Of a stretch of DNA of 64,000 nucleotides, positions 9,785-21,239 are shown one piece after another. Positions within the stretch are counted from its first letter, which is position 1. Every line of letters starts with the position of its first letter. The position numbers and the translations under genes are program-made. The DNA is taken from positions 4,032,001-4,096,000 of the forward strand of contig NC_088321.1 of assembly GCF_910592395.1 (NCBI RefSeq), in the 5' to 3' direction. Source of the stretch: Lineus longissimus. Its lineage: Eukaryota; Nemertea; Pilidiophora; Heteronemertea; Lineidae. Under the pieces are notes generated by a model. The model was not told where the DNA came from and did not search any database. It worked only from the letters and a program-made list of their open reading frames with translations.

Positions 9785-12055
9785 GCTTTTAATGCATGTA
9801 AGCACCCTGATGCTGCATGCCAACAAAATTAAGCTTTTCCCAATGATTATATCTTAAGAAAACACATAATAGTACAATGGAAGTTTTGTTGATGACGCCC
9901 AACACAATTAATAGCCCTTTTCACATATTAAAGATTGCAATTTGATTGTCCGCTTCATTTGTTATGGCCAGCATTGCAGCAAATAAGCTGTAACAAAGAC
10001 AACCAGTGAACAAAAGACTGCTGTCACAAGCGAAAAATACCACATTTTGTGTGTGAATCAAACTTATCTCTTGCAAATTCTTTTCAGACTGTCCTTCCTA
10101 CAAACTATGATCATCATATCTGCCACTTTGAAGCCAAGGAGGGAAAAGAATCATTTGAAGTCACTCTAAGGTTAAAATTGTCTACTGAAGAAGAAGCATG
10201 AAAATGATTGTCAGACTTCCAGGAATCAAGCTTTACTACATTAAGGAAAGCACAAACATATCCAAATATTGCTGAAAAGCATGGAAAGATTGAATTTTAG
10301 GTGTGTGGCCAATGTTCTAAAAATTCTGGTAACTGCTTATAATGGCTGTATCACTAATGATTACTTTGCGCAAAGCCTAAGCATGTTGTTGCTGATTAGT
10401 TAATGGAGGCTTAATCCAACATAAGCACTCCACTGTCATTTGTTCTGTCCTTCACACACTCAAGAATTGTGAACAGAACACAATGGAGGGACCAGTTTAG
10501 CCTCAATCTGCCTTAATCAGAATAATTTTTCAGCTTCTAATATTGCCCAAGCAGTCAAGACACATTGAGTTTAAGTTTCTTGCTTATATGTTTTGCAAAA
10601 TCATCTATTTTGGTTCAAAGAGCTGGTAAATAGATGATCGTTTTTGTGATTGAACTTTGAAATATTCTTTCTTCGCAAATACTTTCAGGTTGATCTAAGA
10701 TGCCAGCACAACACGATTCCACGGTCAGAAACCGCAGCTAATCGAAGAGGTAACAAGAATACCACCTGCAAAGCCAAGCTACAGGTGTCCATTCTGAAAT
10801 TTAAAGAAGCCTCACTGTGTCAGAACAAAAAAAAGAATAGAAGGTGGGTTTTACAAAGTTGAAATCAAATTGATCGATAAAGAAAACTTGACAGTTGCTG
10901 TGGAAATGATGAAACTGATTTCAGGACCATACCTAACCATTTTAAAATCCAGGACCAAGAACTTACATGTAGATGTCTACACCACCACAATATGCACACG
11001 TTAAATTTACTTGTATTTAAGTGACCAATAATGAAATTTCCTCACTTCAGGTCTGTGGATCCACATCCTCGTGATGAACGTCTCATTGTGACCCTTCATC
11101 ATTGTCACAACCATCCTATCATAGCCGCGGATGCTTTTCGTTACAGAGATGTGTCACAGGAGGTGAAAGATAAACTACTTGAACTATACAAGCAATGTTA
11201 TACACCCTCAAAAGCACTTGAACTTCATAAGTTCGATTTACAGATCGAACATGGTGATGATTACTTTATAAAAAGTGGTGACAGAGCAATTTGTCCGGAC
11301 CTTCAGTTTTGTTACAGGTAAGCTCAGAATGAAGTACAGGGTGTCACAAAAAGAATATCAGTAAATGATTGATGGTATCTAATTCTAAGGCATGTAAGGG
11401 GGTAGATATTTAAAGGCTAAGAAATATTTTTATGATCATCTTTTGTCTTTCAGGTTGTAATATAAGAATTTTGCTGCTGAATATGGAGAGACGAAAAGAG
11501 AACATGTCCTGAAAAGACTTGAAGAGAAGTTGAAGGAATACGACCAAGCTGTAGGTGGAAGTGGTGCACGGATGAAAGTTTTGGATCAAAAAGATGTGGC
11601 AATTGCAATCGTTACCCCACTTATGCATTGTGTGCATGAGCACATTAAACATGCAGGGGAGTTGGCATTCATTGATGCTTCGGGTAATATGGATAGGCAG
11701 GGATGCCGTATTTTCCTGATATTGACTCTTAGCTCTGCTGGAGGAGTTCTGCTAGGTGTCTTGGTCACAACCAGTGAGAGTACGGAAACTGTGACACATG
11801 CATTAGAGATGCACAAATCACTGCTGGACGATAGATAGTACTTTGGTAGAGGAGCAAGCTTGGGTCCAGAAGTGTTCATGACTGACGATAGTGCCTCAGA
11901 AAGACAGGCGCTGCATAATGTTTATCCTGAGGCAAATCTTCTTCTCTGTGTTTTCCCCATTCTCCAAGTGTTCTGGCGCTTTCTGTTGGACTCAAAAAAC
12001 AGTGTAAGGAAAGAACACAGACCTCCTCTTCTCTCCCTGCTGAAGGGGCTGGTAT

Positions 12056-13708
12056 ATGCAGATAGTGAGAGACAAGTTTCCAGCGTCAGTTTCGAATGAA
12101 TCATTAGATGAACATTATTCACTGACTTCATACCTTGATGTATTTAAGCCTGTAACTGAACACGGGCTACTCAAACTCATTAGTGACATGAAACCAATAC
12201 AGTGTGCATTAGACCCACTCCCAACATCTTTGCTTAGGAAGTGCCTACCAGGAGACATTATGCGCCTGATTTGCAAGATAGTCAATTCCTCATTGGAAAG
12301 TGGCATGGTGCCAAGCTCTTTCAAACGAGCTATTCTTAATCCCTTGATTAAGAAGCCATCCTTAGATGCTGACACACTCAAAAACTACAGGCCTGTCTCT
12401 AACCTGTCCTTCCTTTCAAAGGTTTTGGAGAGGGTGGTTTGCAATCAGTTATCAAGCCATATTGCTGAAAACGGTGCTCTTGACAAGTTTCAATCTGCTT
12501 ACAAACCACTTCACAGTGTTGAAACGGCACTATTGCGAGTACACAATGACATAATTCATGCATTTGATGAAAAGAAGTGTGTACTCCTTGTATTACTCGA
12601 TATGAGCGCCGCATTTGACACTGTGGACCATTCCAAATTACTTCAGAGACTTGCTGCTATGGGTGTTACTGGCACAGCACTGGCATGGGTTTCGTCTTAT
12701 CTTGATGACAGATCACAAGAGGTATGCATTGACGGCAAATTGTCAAGACCTAGTCCTATCAAGTTCGGTGTTCCCCAGGGTTCTATACTGGGACCAGTAC
12801 TTTTTACTGTCTACACTACCCCAGTTGGTGGAATCATCCGTAAGCATGCCATTATGTACCACTTATATGCTGATGACAGTCAATTGTATGTGGCCTTCAC
12901 TATAACTGAGATTAGTACCACCTGCTCCAAGATCTCTAATGCTGTCCACGATTTAAATCTCTGGTTGGTCGACAACTTTCTTAGCTGTAATGGCGACAAG
13001 ACCGAGATTCTGCTAATCTGTTCCCGCAGGTTCAGCAGCACTATTAATCTCCCCGCCATCCGTATCATTGATGCAAATGTATATTCTTCTGTTTCTGCAA
13101 GAGATTTGGGTGTGATCTTGGACCGTGATTTCAATTTCAAAGAACACATTAACACATGTGTACGGGCCACCAATTTCCACATTCGTAAAATCAGAAAATA
13201 TCTAACTCCAAATACCACCAGGTTATATGTCCAGGCTCTTGTAATATCTCGCCTGGATTTCTGTAATTCCCTTTTCCTTGGTTGTCCCAATTCAACAATT
13301 ATACCCCTACAGAAGGCACAAAATTCTGCCGCTCGCCTAATTACCAAGACCAAGAAACGATCTTCCATTTCCCCAGTACTCAGGTCTCTACATTGGCTTC
13401 CTGTGCAACAGCGCTTCAAGTACAAGGTTCTCCTTCTTACTTACAAGTGTCTTCACCAACTTGCTCCCCAATACCTTTCAGAACTTCTCTCCGTTCATAC
13501 CGTTTCTCGAACTCTGCACTCTTCATCGGCCGTTCTTCTGTCTATCCCAAAGACCAATGTCATGTCAGTCGGTGGTAGAGCATTTTCAATTGGAGCCCCT
13601 CAGCTGTGGAACAAACTTCCTTCAACTGTTAGGAACTGCAGCTCTCTGTTATCTTTCAAGGGACAACTGAAACATTTGCTTTTTAAAGAGGCCTATCAAG
13701 CGCTTTGA
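12056..13708 (+). CDS. Partial ORF2: reverse transcriptase of a CR1/L2-type LINE
   Basis: The open frame has 550 codons; the first four (from the ATG at 12056) come from the target MULE, and element coding starts at 12068. Reverse transcriptase motifs are all present: LKNYRPVSNL (motif 2 region), DMSAAFD with Asp182 and Asp188, GVPQGSILGP (238-247), and the catalytic YADD at 271-274. The C-terminal part (from about residue 450, VLLLTYKCLHQLAP then APQLWNKLP) is typical of CR1/L2/jockey-group ORF2 proteins. The endonuclease domain is missing through 5' truncation, so it cannot move on its own. No promoter of its own is visible. Confidence in the family group is high; the exact clade is not resolved. 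Confidence 0.93.
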   Translation: MQIVRDKFPASVSNESLDEHYSLTSYLDVFKPVTEHGLLKLISDMKPIQCALDPLPTSLLRKCLPGDIMRLICKIVNSSLESGMVPSSFKRAILNPLIKKPSLDADTLKNYRPVSNLSFLSKVLERVVCNQLSSHIAENGALDKFQSAYKPLHSVETALLRVHNDIIHAFDEKKCVLLVLLDMSAAFDTVDHSKLLQRLAAMGVTGTALAWVSSYLDDRSQEVCIDGKLSRPSPIKFGVPQGSILGPVLFTVYTTPVGGIIRKHAIMYHLYADDSQLYVAFTITEISTTCSKISNAVHDLNLWLVDNFLSCNGDKTEILLICSRRFSSTINLPAIRIIDANVYSSVSARDLGVILDRDFNFKEHINTCVRATNFHIRKIRKYLTPNTTRLYVQALVISRLDFCNSLFLGCPNSTIIPLQKAQNSAARLITKTKKRSSISPVLRSLHWLPVQQRFKYKVLLLTYKCLHQLAPQYLSELLSVHTVSRTLHSSSAVLLSIPKTNVMSVGGRAFSIGAPQLWNKLPSTVRNCSSLLSFKGQLKHLLFKEAYQAL

Positions 13709-13762
13709 GCGGCCAGTTAATGGTTGGATACTGCGCTATATAAGACTCGTATTATCATTATT
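12068..13762 (+). mobile_element. 5'-truncated CR1/L2-type LINE in the MULE exon, copy A
   Basis: A 1695-bp insertion, absent from B (empty site near 48357-48364), is flanked by ATAGTG on both sides (12062-12067 and 13763-13768). It ends in a short ATTATCATTATT tail, typical of CR1/L2-like elements whose 3' ends are short tandem repeats rather than poly(A). Only the C-terminal half of ORF2 is present, with no endonuclease, as expected of incomplete target-primed reverse transcription. The open frame has no visible lesion, so the insertion is young. Confidence 0.92.
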
Positions 13763-14233
13763 ATAGTGTTGAAACTCTTGACACTGAATATGCAGAGGCT
13801 GCTCAAAATGAGACGCTGCCGATGTATGATAATGTTGCCAAGCATCTAGAGGACATACATGCTCGCCGAACCTATTGGGCACTCTGCCACCGTTCCAATC
13901 TTAATGTCAGAAACAATAACACTAACAACTTTGCAGAAGCGGATATGAGGGTACTTAAAGATCAAATTATGGATTGTACCAAAGCGTACAATGTCATACA
14001 ACTCGTTGATTTCCTGACAACTCCCCTAGAGGCATATTAAGAGAGACGATTACTGGATATCTGCAAAAATCGACTTGATCGGGCCCTGCCGTCCAGGTTT
14101 CTACCAAATCCACAGACTGGTGCGAAGATAGACCAGGAGAAGATAACGAAAATTGGAGAGACGGCATACAGAGTTCCCAGTGAAACAGATCCAGACGTCA
14201 CATACACAGCAGATGTATCAGTTGGTGCATGTA

Positions 14234-15199
14234 CAGTCCTTCAAAAATGTAAATGGACACACAAAAATCAAATTTTCTTGAAAACGGCTGGTGATAAATC
14301 GATGCGGTTTGCTGCATTTGATAGGGCATTTAGTTGTGCATCATGATATCTACCACTTGGAAATTTGCTATTTTACCTATAAGTCAATTTTTTCGATTTA
14401 TGAAAGGTCCCAAAATCAACTTTTTTATCACGCATTTTTTGGGGGCAAATTTTATATTGACTGGAAGCTTCTGTTGAGTTATGAGTGAATATCTAAGAAA
14501 TTCCACAGTTTTCACTTGAATCTGCAACTTATTAACCCATTTGTGCAAAAGGGTTTTGTTACCCGGTCTTCTACTGCGGAGATGCCCCCTTGATATTATT
14601 CACCTGGCCCAGACAACCGGAATCATGTCACCATTTCAATGGCCTTGTTTAATATGCCTATGAATAGCTCTCCCAGGCCTGGATTTGGCAGCTGGACAAT
14701 GGGTTCACCAATATTACTTTACCCTCGCGTTTACAATACATCAATGTTAACAACATTTCCACCCCCATTCAAAACCTCAGCCAATAAGGAATTAACACTC
14801 GGGCTGCATGTTGAAACTGACATAATTGGCTATGGTCGACTTCTCCAAAGTAATTCCAAAGTCAATAAACAAGGTGCAAAATTTTGACATAAAATGCTGT
14901 TTTCCCACCAATTAACACAAGATATTTTCATCACCTTGATGGGGACGTGGGTTTTTCATCATGGTGATTCATCCTATCAAGAAAAAGTACGAAAAAAATC
15001 GGAAACGAAAAAGTTGATTTTGGGGCCTTTTGTAAATCAATAAAAGTCGGTATTAGATACAATAGCTAATTTTTATGTGGTAGATACCATGATGCACAAC
15101 TAAATGTCCTATCAAATGCAGCAAACCGAATCGATTTATCACCAGCCGTTTTCAAGAAAATTTGATTTTTGTGTGTCCATTTACTTTTTTGAAGGACTG
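14234..15199. mobile_element. Tc1/mariner-like MITE interrupting the SWIM codons, copy A
   Basis: A 966-bp insertion begins CAGTCCTTCAAAAA and ends with its inverse, flanked by TA (14232-14233 and 15200-15201). Copy B shows the empty site, reading GCATGTACATG. The terminal inverted repeats extend imperfectly for about 200 bp (to about 14435 and from about 14990). CAGT termini plus a TA duplication are the signature of Tc1/mariner elements. No transposase frame is inside, so it depends on a transposase elsewhere. It splits the codons of the first SWIM cysteine pair. Confidence 0.9.
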
Positions 15200-15336
15200 T
15201 ACATGGTGGAGAGGGAAAACAGGTAATTCAAAAGGGCTTAGGCCTATGCCATAGATATTTGCGGGTTTTCAACATGACAATACAGTAGAGCAGAAGCAAT
15301 TTAGTCGGTGAAACTGAGGAATGCAATTGTAGCAAC

Positions 15337-15552
15337 TTAAAGGGGAACTATAGGCATGAGCTAGGGGGTCAAATTGGTAGTCTTTATGTGATTAATATGC
15401 ACAGTTAGGTGACTGGGTCGCATTTAATTCACCGATGAATATATTCCTCGTACACGTGTGAATAGTTTCGATGTTCTGTGAGATAGGAGAGACCCCTACC
15501 GGCAACTTCGAGTAACTAAATCTTGTCTACCTAGCTCCTGCCTTTAGACCCC
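15337..15552. repeat. R1 palindromic MITE, complete, in MULE intron 4 (A)
   Basis: It starts TTAAAGGGGAACTATAGGCA and ends with the inverted form around CTACCTAGCTCCTGCC, total about 215 bp. Internal landmarks GTGACTGGGTCGCATTTAAT, TTCCTCGTACACGTGTGAAT and GGAGAGACCCCTACCGGCAA match the other R1 copies. In B the copy is 51620-51830 plus 52294-52305, split by a hAT-like element. Confidence 0.8.
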
Positions 15553-16480
15553 CGTATCATAGGCATTGTATTCACACTTCTAATCTGTATTCTAATAGTT
15601 TCTTCATTTCTATTCAGGAGGACCATGTAAACACCAGTACCTGGTGGTGAAGATGTACAGACTTGCGTCATGGAATTTCATCCCTCTGAATGATCCAGCC
15701 ATGAGGCGTATTTTTTTCATGGTTACAACTGGGAAAGCAACACCACTGAATGGTGACTGGTTTGAATCACTCCACTCAGGAAGGACAACCCCTGCCGATA
15801 CCAACACTGTTGTTGAGGAGACGGGAGGAAACGGTGATGATCCCATGGACATTTCTATTGGTGGTTCCTACTGCTGGGGTCCCTACTGAAGGTGCTTTGT
15901 CTACGACACTTCTTGATTCTCTCCACTTGCAGAGAGATCTTCAGAATCAGTCTGATCGTAGGAATCAGCAACCTCCATTCAACGATGATCATAATCCATG
16001 TACTGATAGTATTTATTGGATGAGTTAAACAATGTATTTGACAAGATAAAGACAAGTTTCCTTGAAAACAGAGACTACTTTGAAAAGCCATTGAGATTTT
16101 TTGTTAAACAAGCCAATTCCTTGACCACAAAGTCTGCATTACAGTGCTTTGGGAAGTACTCGGGGGGAACTGCGATAGCATTGGGAAAAATACGGAAGGC
16201 AAAAAAGAACTTGGTGAGTTGCAAGAAGATTGGGGTCCAGCCTGCAGGACTTGCTAAACGTAAGATGCTTGGTGGTGGTAAAAACCGAGTTGGTAGTGGT
16301 AGGCCAGCTACTAGAAGTAGTTAGGGAGAGACAAGCAGTAAGAAGTTGAAAAAGAGCAGCACTCCTTTCTCTTCCCAGATTTTGCCTAGGAGAAAAGCTT
16401 CTCATAATTTGAGAACATGTGTCCAAAGAAATGAAGCATTAGGTAAGACGCACTCTGCCAAGTGGTCTGCAATACTGTAT

Positions 16481-17519
16481 TGTTCCATTGGAAAGGTCGT
16501 ACATGTAAACCAGTTCATGCGTCTTGTTAAAGTTGCAATTCATTCATTAATTGGCCATTAAATTATGTACACCTTTGATTTAGATTCGTTCCCTCCATGC
16601 ATATTTACTGAGATTAGTATGCAATCAGTATGCAAAAACTGTAAAAGACCCTTATGGAGCTCGCAGTGACATCTCCTTTGGAACATTACAGTAATATTCT
16701 GTGCCAGAATGTGAGTGTTTTATATTGTCACTTACTTGACTATGACTTCAGTCTTTTTCAATACAGCAGTGTATCTTACTTTTTACAACATTTTTCCGCA
16801 TTTGTTTTAGAAATGTTAAAGTGAGACTACACTAGTGTGCATTTGTCAACATTCCATTTTACTTTTACAACATTTTTCAGCATTTGTACTTGTTTTAAAA
16901 ATGTGCATTTGTTAGCATTGCCAATGGAGCTTGAAATTGAGATTTCTCTGTTCATTGTACGTTATACCTGTTGTGACTGTTTACTTGGTTCTTAACTTTT
17001 GGTGTAATGAAATAATTACGGTATGAACCTCATACTGTCCTATTACCAGTATTACCAAGCCAGTAACCCATACATAGGACTTTAGATGTAAAATAACCTT
17101 ACTTTTTTTGCTATCAATAATAATAATAGTTAATCTGCAAAAATACTGTATTCAGTGTTTCTATTTTATTTAATACTGTAATATTGCTGAGGAGTGGGCT
17201 CCGCTTTTTCGGGTCTGTGCTGAGGGATGGAATTGACTTGACTGTGTGCTGCCACTTAACACCTGTTTGGGTACTGTAGAACTCGCCTCCCCCCTTCCCC
17301 AGATCCTATGTCCCCACCCAGAGTCTGATGTTCAATGATAAAACACCACTGGTGCGCCTCCTTGCCCAACGACCGTGAGGACTCCAACCTCCAACGTTGT
17401 CGTCATACTTCTGCCGAGAGTGTCTTGCCCAAGGACCTATACTCCAAACTTCTGTCAAGTGTCTTGCCCAAAGACCCACATCACACAAACAACCGCACGC
17501 ACTAATCGCATAAATTATT
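16481..17519. other. MULE 3' non-coding region, copy A
   Basis: This AT-rich stretch between the last recognisable transposase codons and the right terminal repeat contains a diverged local repeat (ACTTTTTACAACATTTTTCCG near 16779 and again near 16860). It has no recognisable gene. The B equivalent is about 53271-54329. Confidence 0.55.
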
Positions 17520-17760
17520 CAAATCATGACGTCATATGCAAATGAGACAAAAACCGTGTAGGAAAAAAAATTCGCGGGCCGGAAACCACCCAAGTACATG
17601 ATGCCCACATTATAGCGAGGGCATAATAATGGAAGAAACGAAGACAAGATATCCTACCTCTTTTGCCTATTATCATACCCGGATGTTTAGGCTCTACCCA
17701 TCGAGGCGGTAATAGAAATCGGGTATTGTCGGGCTTGGGATCTTATTTGTGAGTGGATCC
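17520..17760 (-). repeat. MULE terminal inverted repeat, right, copy A
   Basis: The right end holds both inverted partners: 17546-17592 (inner) and 17681-17760 (outer). The intervening 90 bp has no clear counterpart at the left end. The outer boundary is GTGAGTGGATCC followed by AGTAAACTG. Confidence 0.7.
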
Positions 17761-18549
17761 AGTAAACTGTACCCACTGGTTGTCGACAAAAAGAGAAACG
17801 AAATAGTCCAAATATTGCGTGGCCATCCCTAGTAGACTGTTACATAAAATCTCGGAGCTTCGAACTCAATGATTTAGATATGATAGAGATACGAAGACAA
17901 TACTGACATAAACAGCGAGAGGCTGTGTCCTTAATTTTTTCGACAGTTATGAGAAGTTGCTGATGGCAATGATTTAAGAGTTCTTTTCGAAGTTCGTTGT
18001 TCTTCTCCACATGTTCATATTTATCAGGTTTGCATTGAATACATTGTCGTTATTTAATCGACTAATTCTGGGTATCATACGGTCCCTTGTTTTGTTCTCA
18101 GGATATCCAATATTTTCAATTCTGACCAACTACAACAAGTTTTATAACATACTTAATTTTTGCAATCGTTAAAGAGATCCAGTCGTGGCACAAGTCTTTC
18201 TTTAGACGAGTTAAACGTGGTAAAAATAAATATATTGGTGATTACTTCTTATGCAGCTCATTGGCTACGTATACATAATCAACTACCTGAGGGGACCTCG
18301 AAACTGCCTACATTTTTCAATGGAAGCTTATTTCCACCTTGGATTTAACTGGGGCGTTCAAAACTCCCCATTTTCATAAGCGTTTCGCTATGTTTCCTTT
18401 AATGAGAATATCTCATTAGATGCCAATAACTGGTACATGTATATGATACCATAAGACACTACATGTAGTCCATGAAACGAAGACCACATACTTAATTGCT
18501 TACAAAAAAACTTAGTTCTCAACTGTAAGCGACAAAATATGGCGCTTTT
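17761..18549. other. Intergenic sequence right of the MULE, copy A
   Basis: AT-rich sequence without a recognisable gene or repeat end; the B equivalent is about 54559-55347. An open frame at 18160-18348 has no domain. Confidence 0.5.
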
Positions 18550-19789
18550 CACGTCAATGTTGTTATCTAACTAGTTTTATAGAAATCAATGAATTCAAAT
18601 TGACCGTTGATTTGTGTTATATCTAGTGCAGTGGTACGGATTTGGCCCGAATCAATGAGTGACCCGGGATGGCACTGCCCCAACACAAGTGTTATTGTTT
18701 TCGAAACGGGTCGTTGCTTGGAAACTATACGTTGATTTGTGATTTGTTGTTTTTTTATTCTAGTGTCGTCATTGGTCTGCATGGGGAGGAAAAAGAACTA
18801 CACCTTCTGGTATCAATGTCTTGTTTTGTATTGCGCAACCCTCCATACTGGTCACGGCAAGTCTCCATTGGTACCACAGCTCTCCCGGGCAATTTACGGG
18901 AATATCACGATGAAGCCCATTTAACTAGGCTAGAAACAGAGCTGAGGTACAAAGCATTGATAGAATGATAAATATAATTCAATATAAAAATATACTCCGA
19001 ACATGCAGTATACATATATATAAATGTATCGGGTAACAAGTGCTTAAAAATTAATTTATGGTATTGATGTGACAGGCTGACAATGTTAGAATAGGCAGTT
19101 GTGTTAGTACATTTTCATTAGCCGAATGAAGCCGCATGCAATCGATCGGTTTGCCATGAACTCGATCAATAGATAAGTTCTGGAGTAGTGCTCATGGTAA
19201 ACTTGTGCAGGCACATACCATTCTATCTTACGAGATGACTCAAAATCAGTGTACATTATGACAAAACACATGTAAGGTTTAAGCCAAACGGCGTTTGCAA
19301 CAATATTGATACGATAAACCTCACCCATGTAAGTCGAAACAAGCTCTTAATGGGAAATGAACCATTTTCTAATCTTAAAAACCAAGAAACAAGTTAATAA
19401 CAAACTAAACAAATTAAACAAATGTCAAAATAACAAACTAGTTATAAACCCCATTAAATAAAAGTTGAATTATTAAAAAAGAAACATTTTAAGTCTTCTG
19501 GTAGTCAGGTTCAGATCGGGGTTATTGTCAGTAAAATCTGACTGATTTCAATCAAAACATGTCAACTTTTGACCACAAACTTCGAGATATTTGGAGTTTT
19601 TCAGATTTTTACCACGAAAGTAGTATTATAAACCTGCTATAAAGCTCGTTGTAGTTGGTCGAAATTGATAAGTACATGTAATGAATAGTCCATTAGATGA
19701 CAACAAGTGAAACTATACGATACCCTTACATAGTACATTAAGCACCGACAACTTACTGAACTGCTAATAAACCAAAAAAATATGCGAAA
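18550..19789. repeat. R3 dispersed repeat, copy 1, duplicon A
   Basis: Diverged, direct-orientation similarity links this block to 20720-21143 and to the bounded element at 27559-28591. Shared landmarks, with mismatches, are the CACGGCAAGT segment (18860), ATGAAGCCCATTTAA (18913), a GATCGGTTTGCCA segment (19143), AAGCTCGTTGTAGTTGG (19642) and CATTAAGCACCGACAAC (19735). The segment order is rotated relative to 27559-28591. Open frames at 18669-18968 and 19104-19328 are identical in B but have no recognisable domains. Confidence 0.6.
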
Positions 19790-20700
19790 ATGTGAAGAAG
19801 AAAAAAACATTTTTAACCTTTTTTAGTCAACTGAGATTGCTTTGAGAGTGAGAAATTAGAAATGTTGTAGAAGCTTTTTGGTCCGCCAAAAAATATGGCG
19901 CTAAAGTTGAGAAATAAAACAATTTTGTTGACATTTCATTTCTGGTCAACTGAAAAATATGGGGGTGAGACAAGGAAATTAAACATTTTTGGACGCCTCT
20001 TAGTCCTCCAAAAATATGGCTTTGAAGTTTAGTAATAAATATTTCTGTGGACATCTTTTTGTCCTCTGAGTAAAGAGAAATGAAACTGTATTTGGATATC
20101 TTTGGTACAGTTAAAAATATTGGTTTGAGACTGAAAAATAACGAGACGTTTTTTTATCCACGGAAAATATGGCTGTGAGATTGAGAAATTAAACATTCTC
20201 TGAAGCTTTTTGGTTGTCAAAGATAATGGCTTCGAAGTTGAGAAATAAACTTTTCTGTGGACATTTTTTGTCCACTGAGTTTATTATGTGGCATTGAAAT
20301 AGAGCAATTAAAAACATATTGGGGCACTAAAAAAAAAAAGGGTGTGAAACTAGGAAATTAAACATTTTCTAAAAGGTTTTAATTAAAGTCCTAGACAAAA
20401 CATGGCTTTAGTTGAGAAATAGGAATTGCTGTGGACAATATTGTGGTCTACAATAAAGTAATGTCACATTGAAAGAGAGAAAAGAAGAAACATTTTTGTG
20501 GATACGTTTTGTGCACTGAAAAATATGGGTTTGGAAAAATAAACTTTTAGTCCACTGATTAATATGGCTTTGTGACTGAGAAGTTGAACATTTTCTGGAT
20601 GCCTTTTTGCCCTCAAAGAAATATGGCTATGAAGTTGAGAAATATATTTTTTTGTATACATTTGCTGGTCCACTGAGAAAGATGGCTAGAAGATTAAAGA
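19790..20700. repeat. Degenerate AT-rich satellite array 1, duplicon A
   Basis: About a dozen diverged units of roughly 65-75 bp follow the pattern ATATGGCTTTGAAGTTGAGA then AATAAAC, TTCTGTGGACA and TTTTGTCCACTGA. Similar variants recur at multiples of about 200 bp, which suggests a higher-order unit. The reverse complement of this repeat forms array 3 at 25270-26000. Short open frames within it are repeat-driven and not genes. Confidence 0.85.
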
Positions 20701-20719
20701 TATATTGACAATATGTATT

Positions 20720-21143
20720 TATAATTTACTGGACGCCATGATGAAGCCCACTTTAAGTCAGCTACCAACGCAGCTAAAATGCACTAAAAATTAGACATTG
20801 CGACAATAATTCAACGTTCACGTACGAGTTTCAGGGGCTTTGCAAAAACTCCCGAATATGAATTGTTGACTAACATTGACGTGAACGATCCAAAAATTTA
20901 GACAATAGTGTTAGTAACTTTTGATTAGCTGCTAAAAACCAGCCCGCACTTAAGCAGCGTGCATTCACAGATCAGTATGCAATTTGTTATAAAAACAAAT
21001 GGTTTGCAATTACATGTATTTGCAAACTTGTGAGAGACACATACTGAAATGACTCAGAATTAATGTACACGTCATGAAATATATTTCAAAATGCTAAGCA
21101 AACCGCATTTCAAACAATGTTAGTACGGTATACCATTCACCAC
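20720..21143. repeat. R3 dispersed repeat, copy 2 (partial), duplicon A
   Basis: It shares with 27645-28020 the ordered landmarks GATGAAGCCCACTTTAAGTC, GACGTGAACGATCCAA, TAGCTGCTAA and GCAATTTGTTATAAAAA. It lies directly between satellite array 1 and an R1 MITE. The B copy is about 57510-57940. Confidence 0.6.
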
Positions 21144-21239
21144 TTAAAGGGGGACAATAGGCAGGAGTAAATTGGCCACCTTCGGGTGACTCATATGCAC
21201 AGTAAGGGTACTGGGTCATGTCAGATTCAGCACTACATA

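Larger units (their letters stand above)
10088..16480 (+). pseudogene. MULE transposase with SWIM zinc finger, copy A (broken)
   Basis: Five exons joined by GT-AG introns are inferred: 10088-10300, 10689-10843, 11051-11317, 11454-15222 and 15618 to about 16480. The peptides match animal MULE/SWIM transposases: a FAR1/FLYWCH-like N-terminal part, a MULE core with an IDASG aspartate and an MTDD aspartate, an LCVFP stretch, a glutamate in NFAEADMRVLK, and a SWIM finger. Lesions unique to A are a 2-bp frameshift near 10111, stops at 10199, 10205 and 10298, a stop at 11836, His to Pro in the LCVFH motif, a 1.7-kb LINE at 12068, a MITE at 14234 inside the SWIM finger, loss of the second SWIM cysteine (TGG at 15204), and a 14-bp deletion near 15859. 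Stops at 11458 and 14038, a frameshift near 16015 and a stop near 16322 are shared with copy B. It cannot make an active enzyme. Confidence 0.85.
2106..17760 (+). mobile_element. Mutator-like element (MULE), copy A, heavily nested
   Basis: The element is bounded by inverted matching ends at 2106-2184 and 17681-17760, with a second inverted pair further in at about 6058-6112 and 17546-17592. Between them is a five-exon transposase pseudogene on the plus strand (10088 to about 16480). The left end is swollen by satellite-like repeats. The element carries a foldback insert, an unclassified 3-kb element, a truncated LINE inside the transposase exon and a Tc1/mariner-like MITE in the SWIM codons. 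I found no clean 8-11 bp target duplication, so the exact ends are uncertain. Calling it a MULE rests on the transposase; the ends are inferred. Confidence 0.7.

Noticed and set aside
12056-12067. Possible in-frame fusion of MULE transposase and reverse transcriptase
   Set aside because: The ATG at 12056 is out of frame with the transposase reading frame, so the fusion is accidental.
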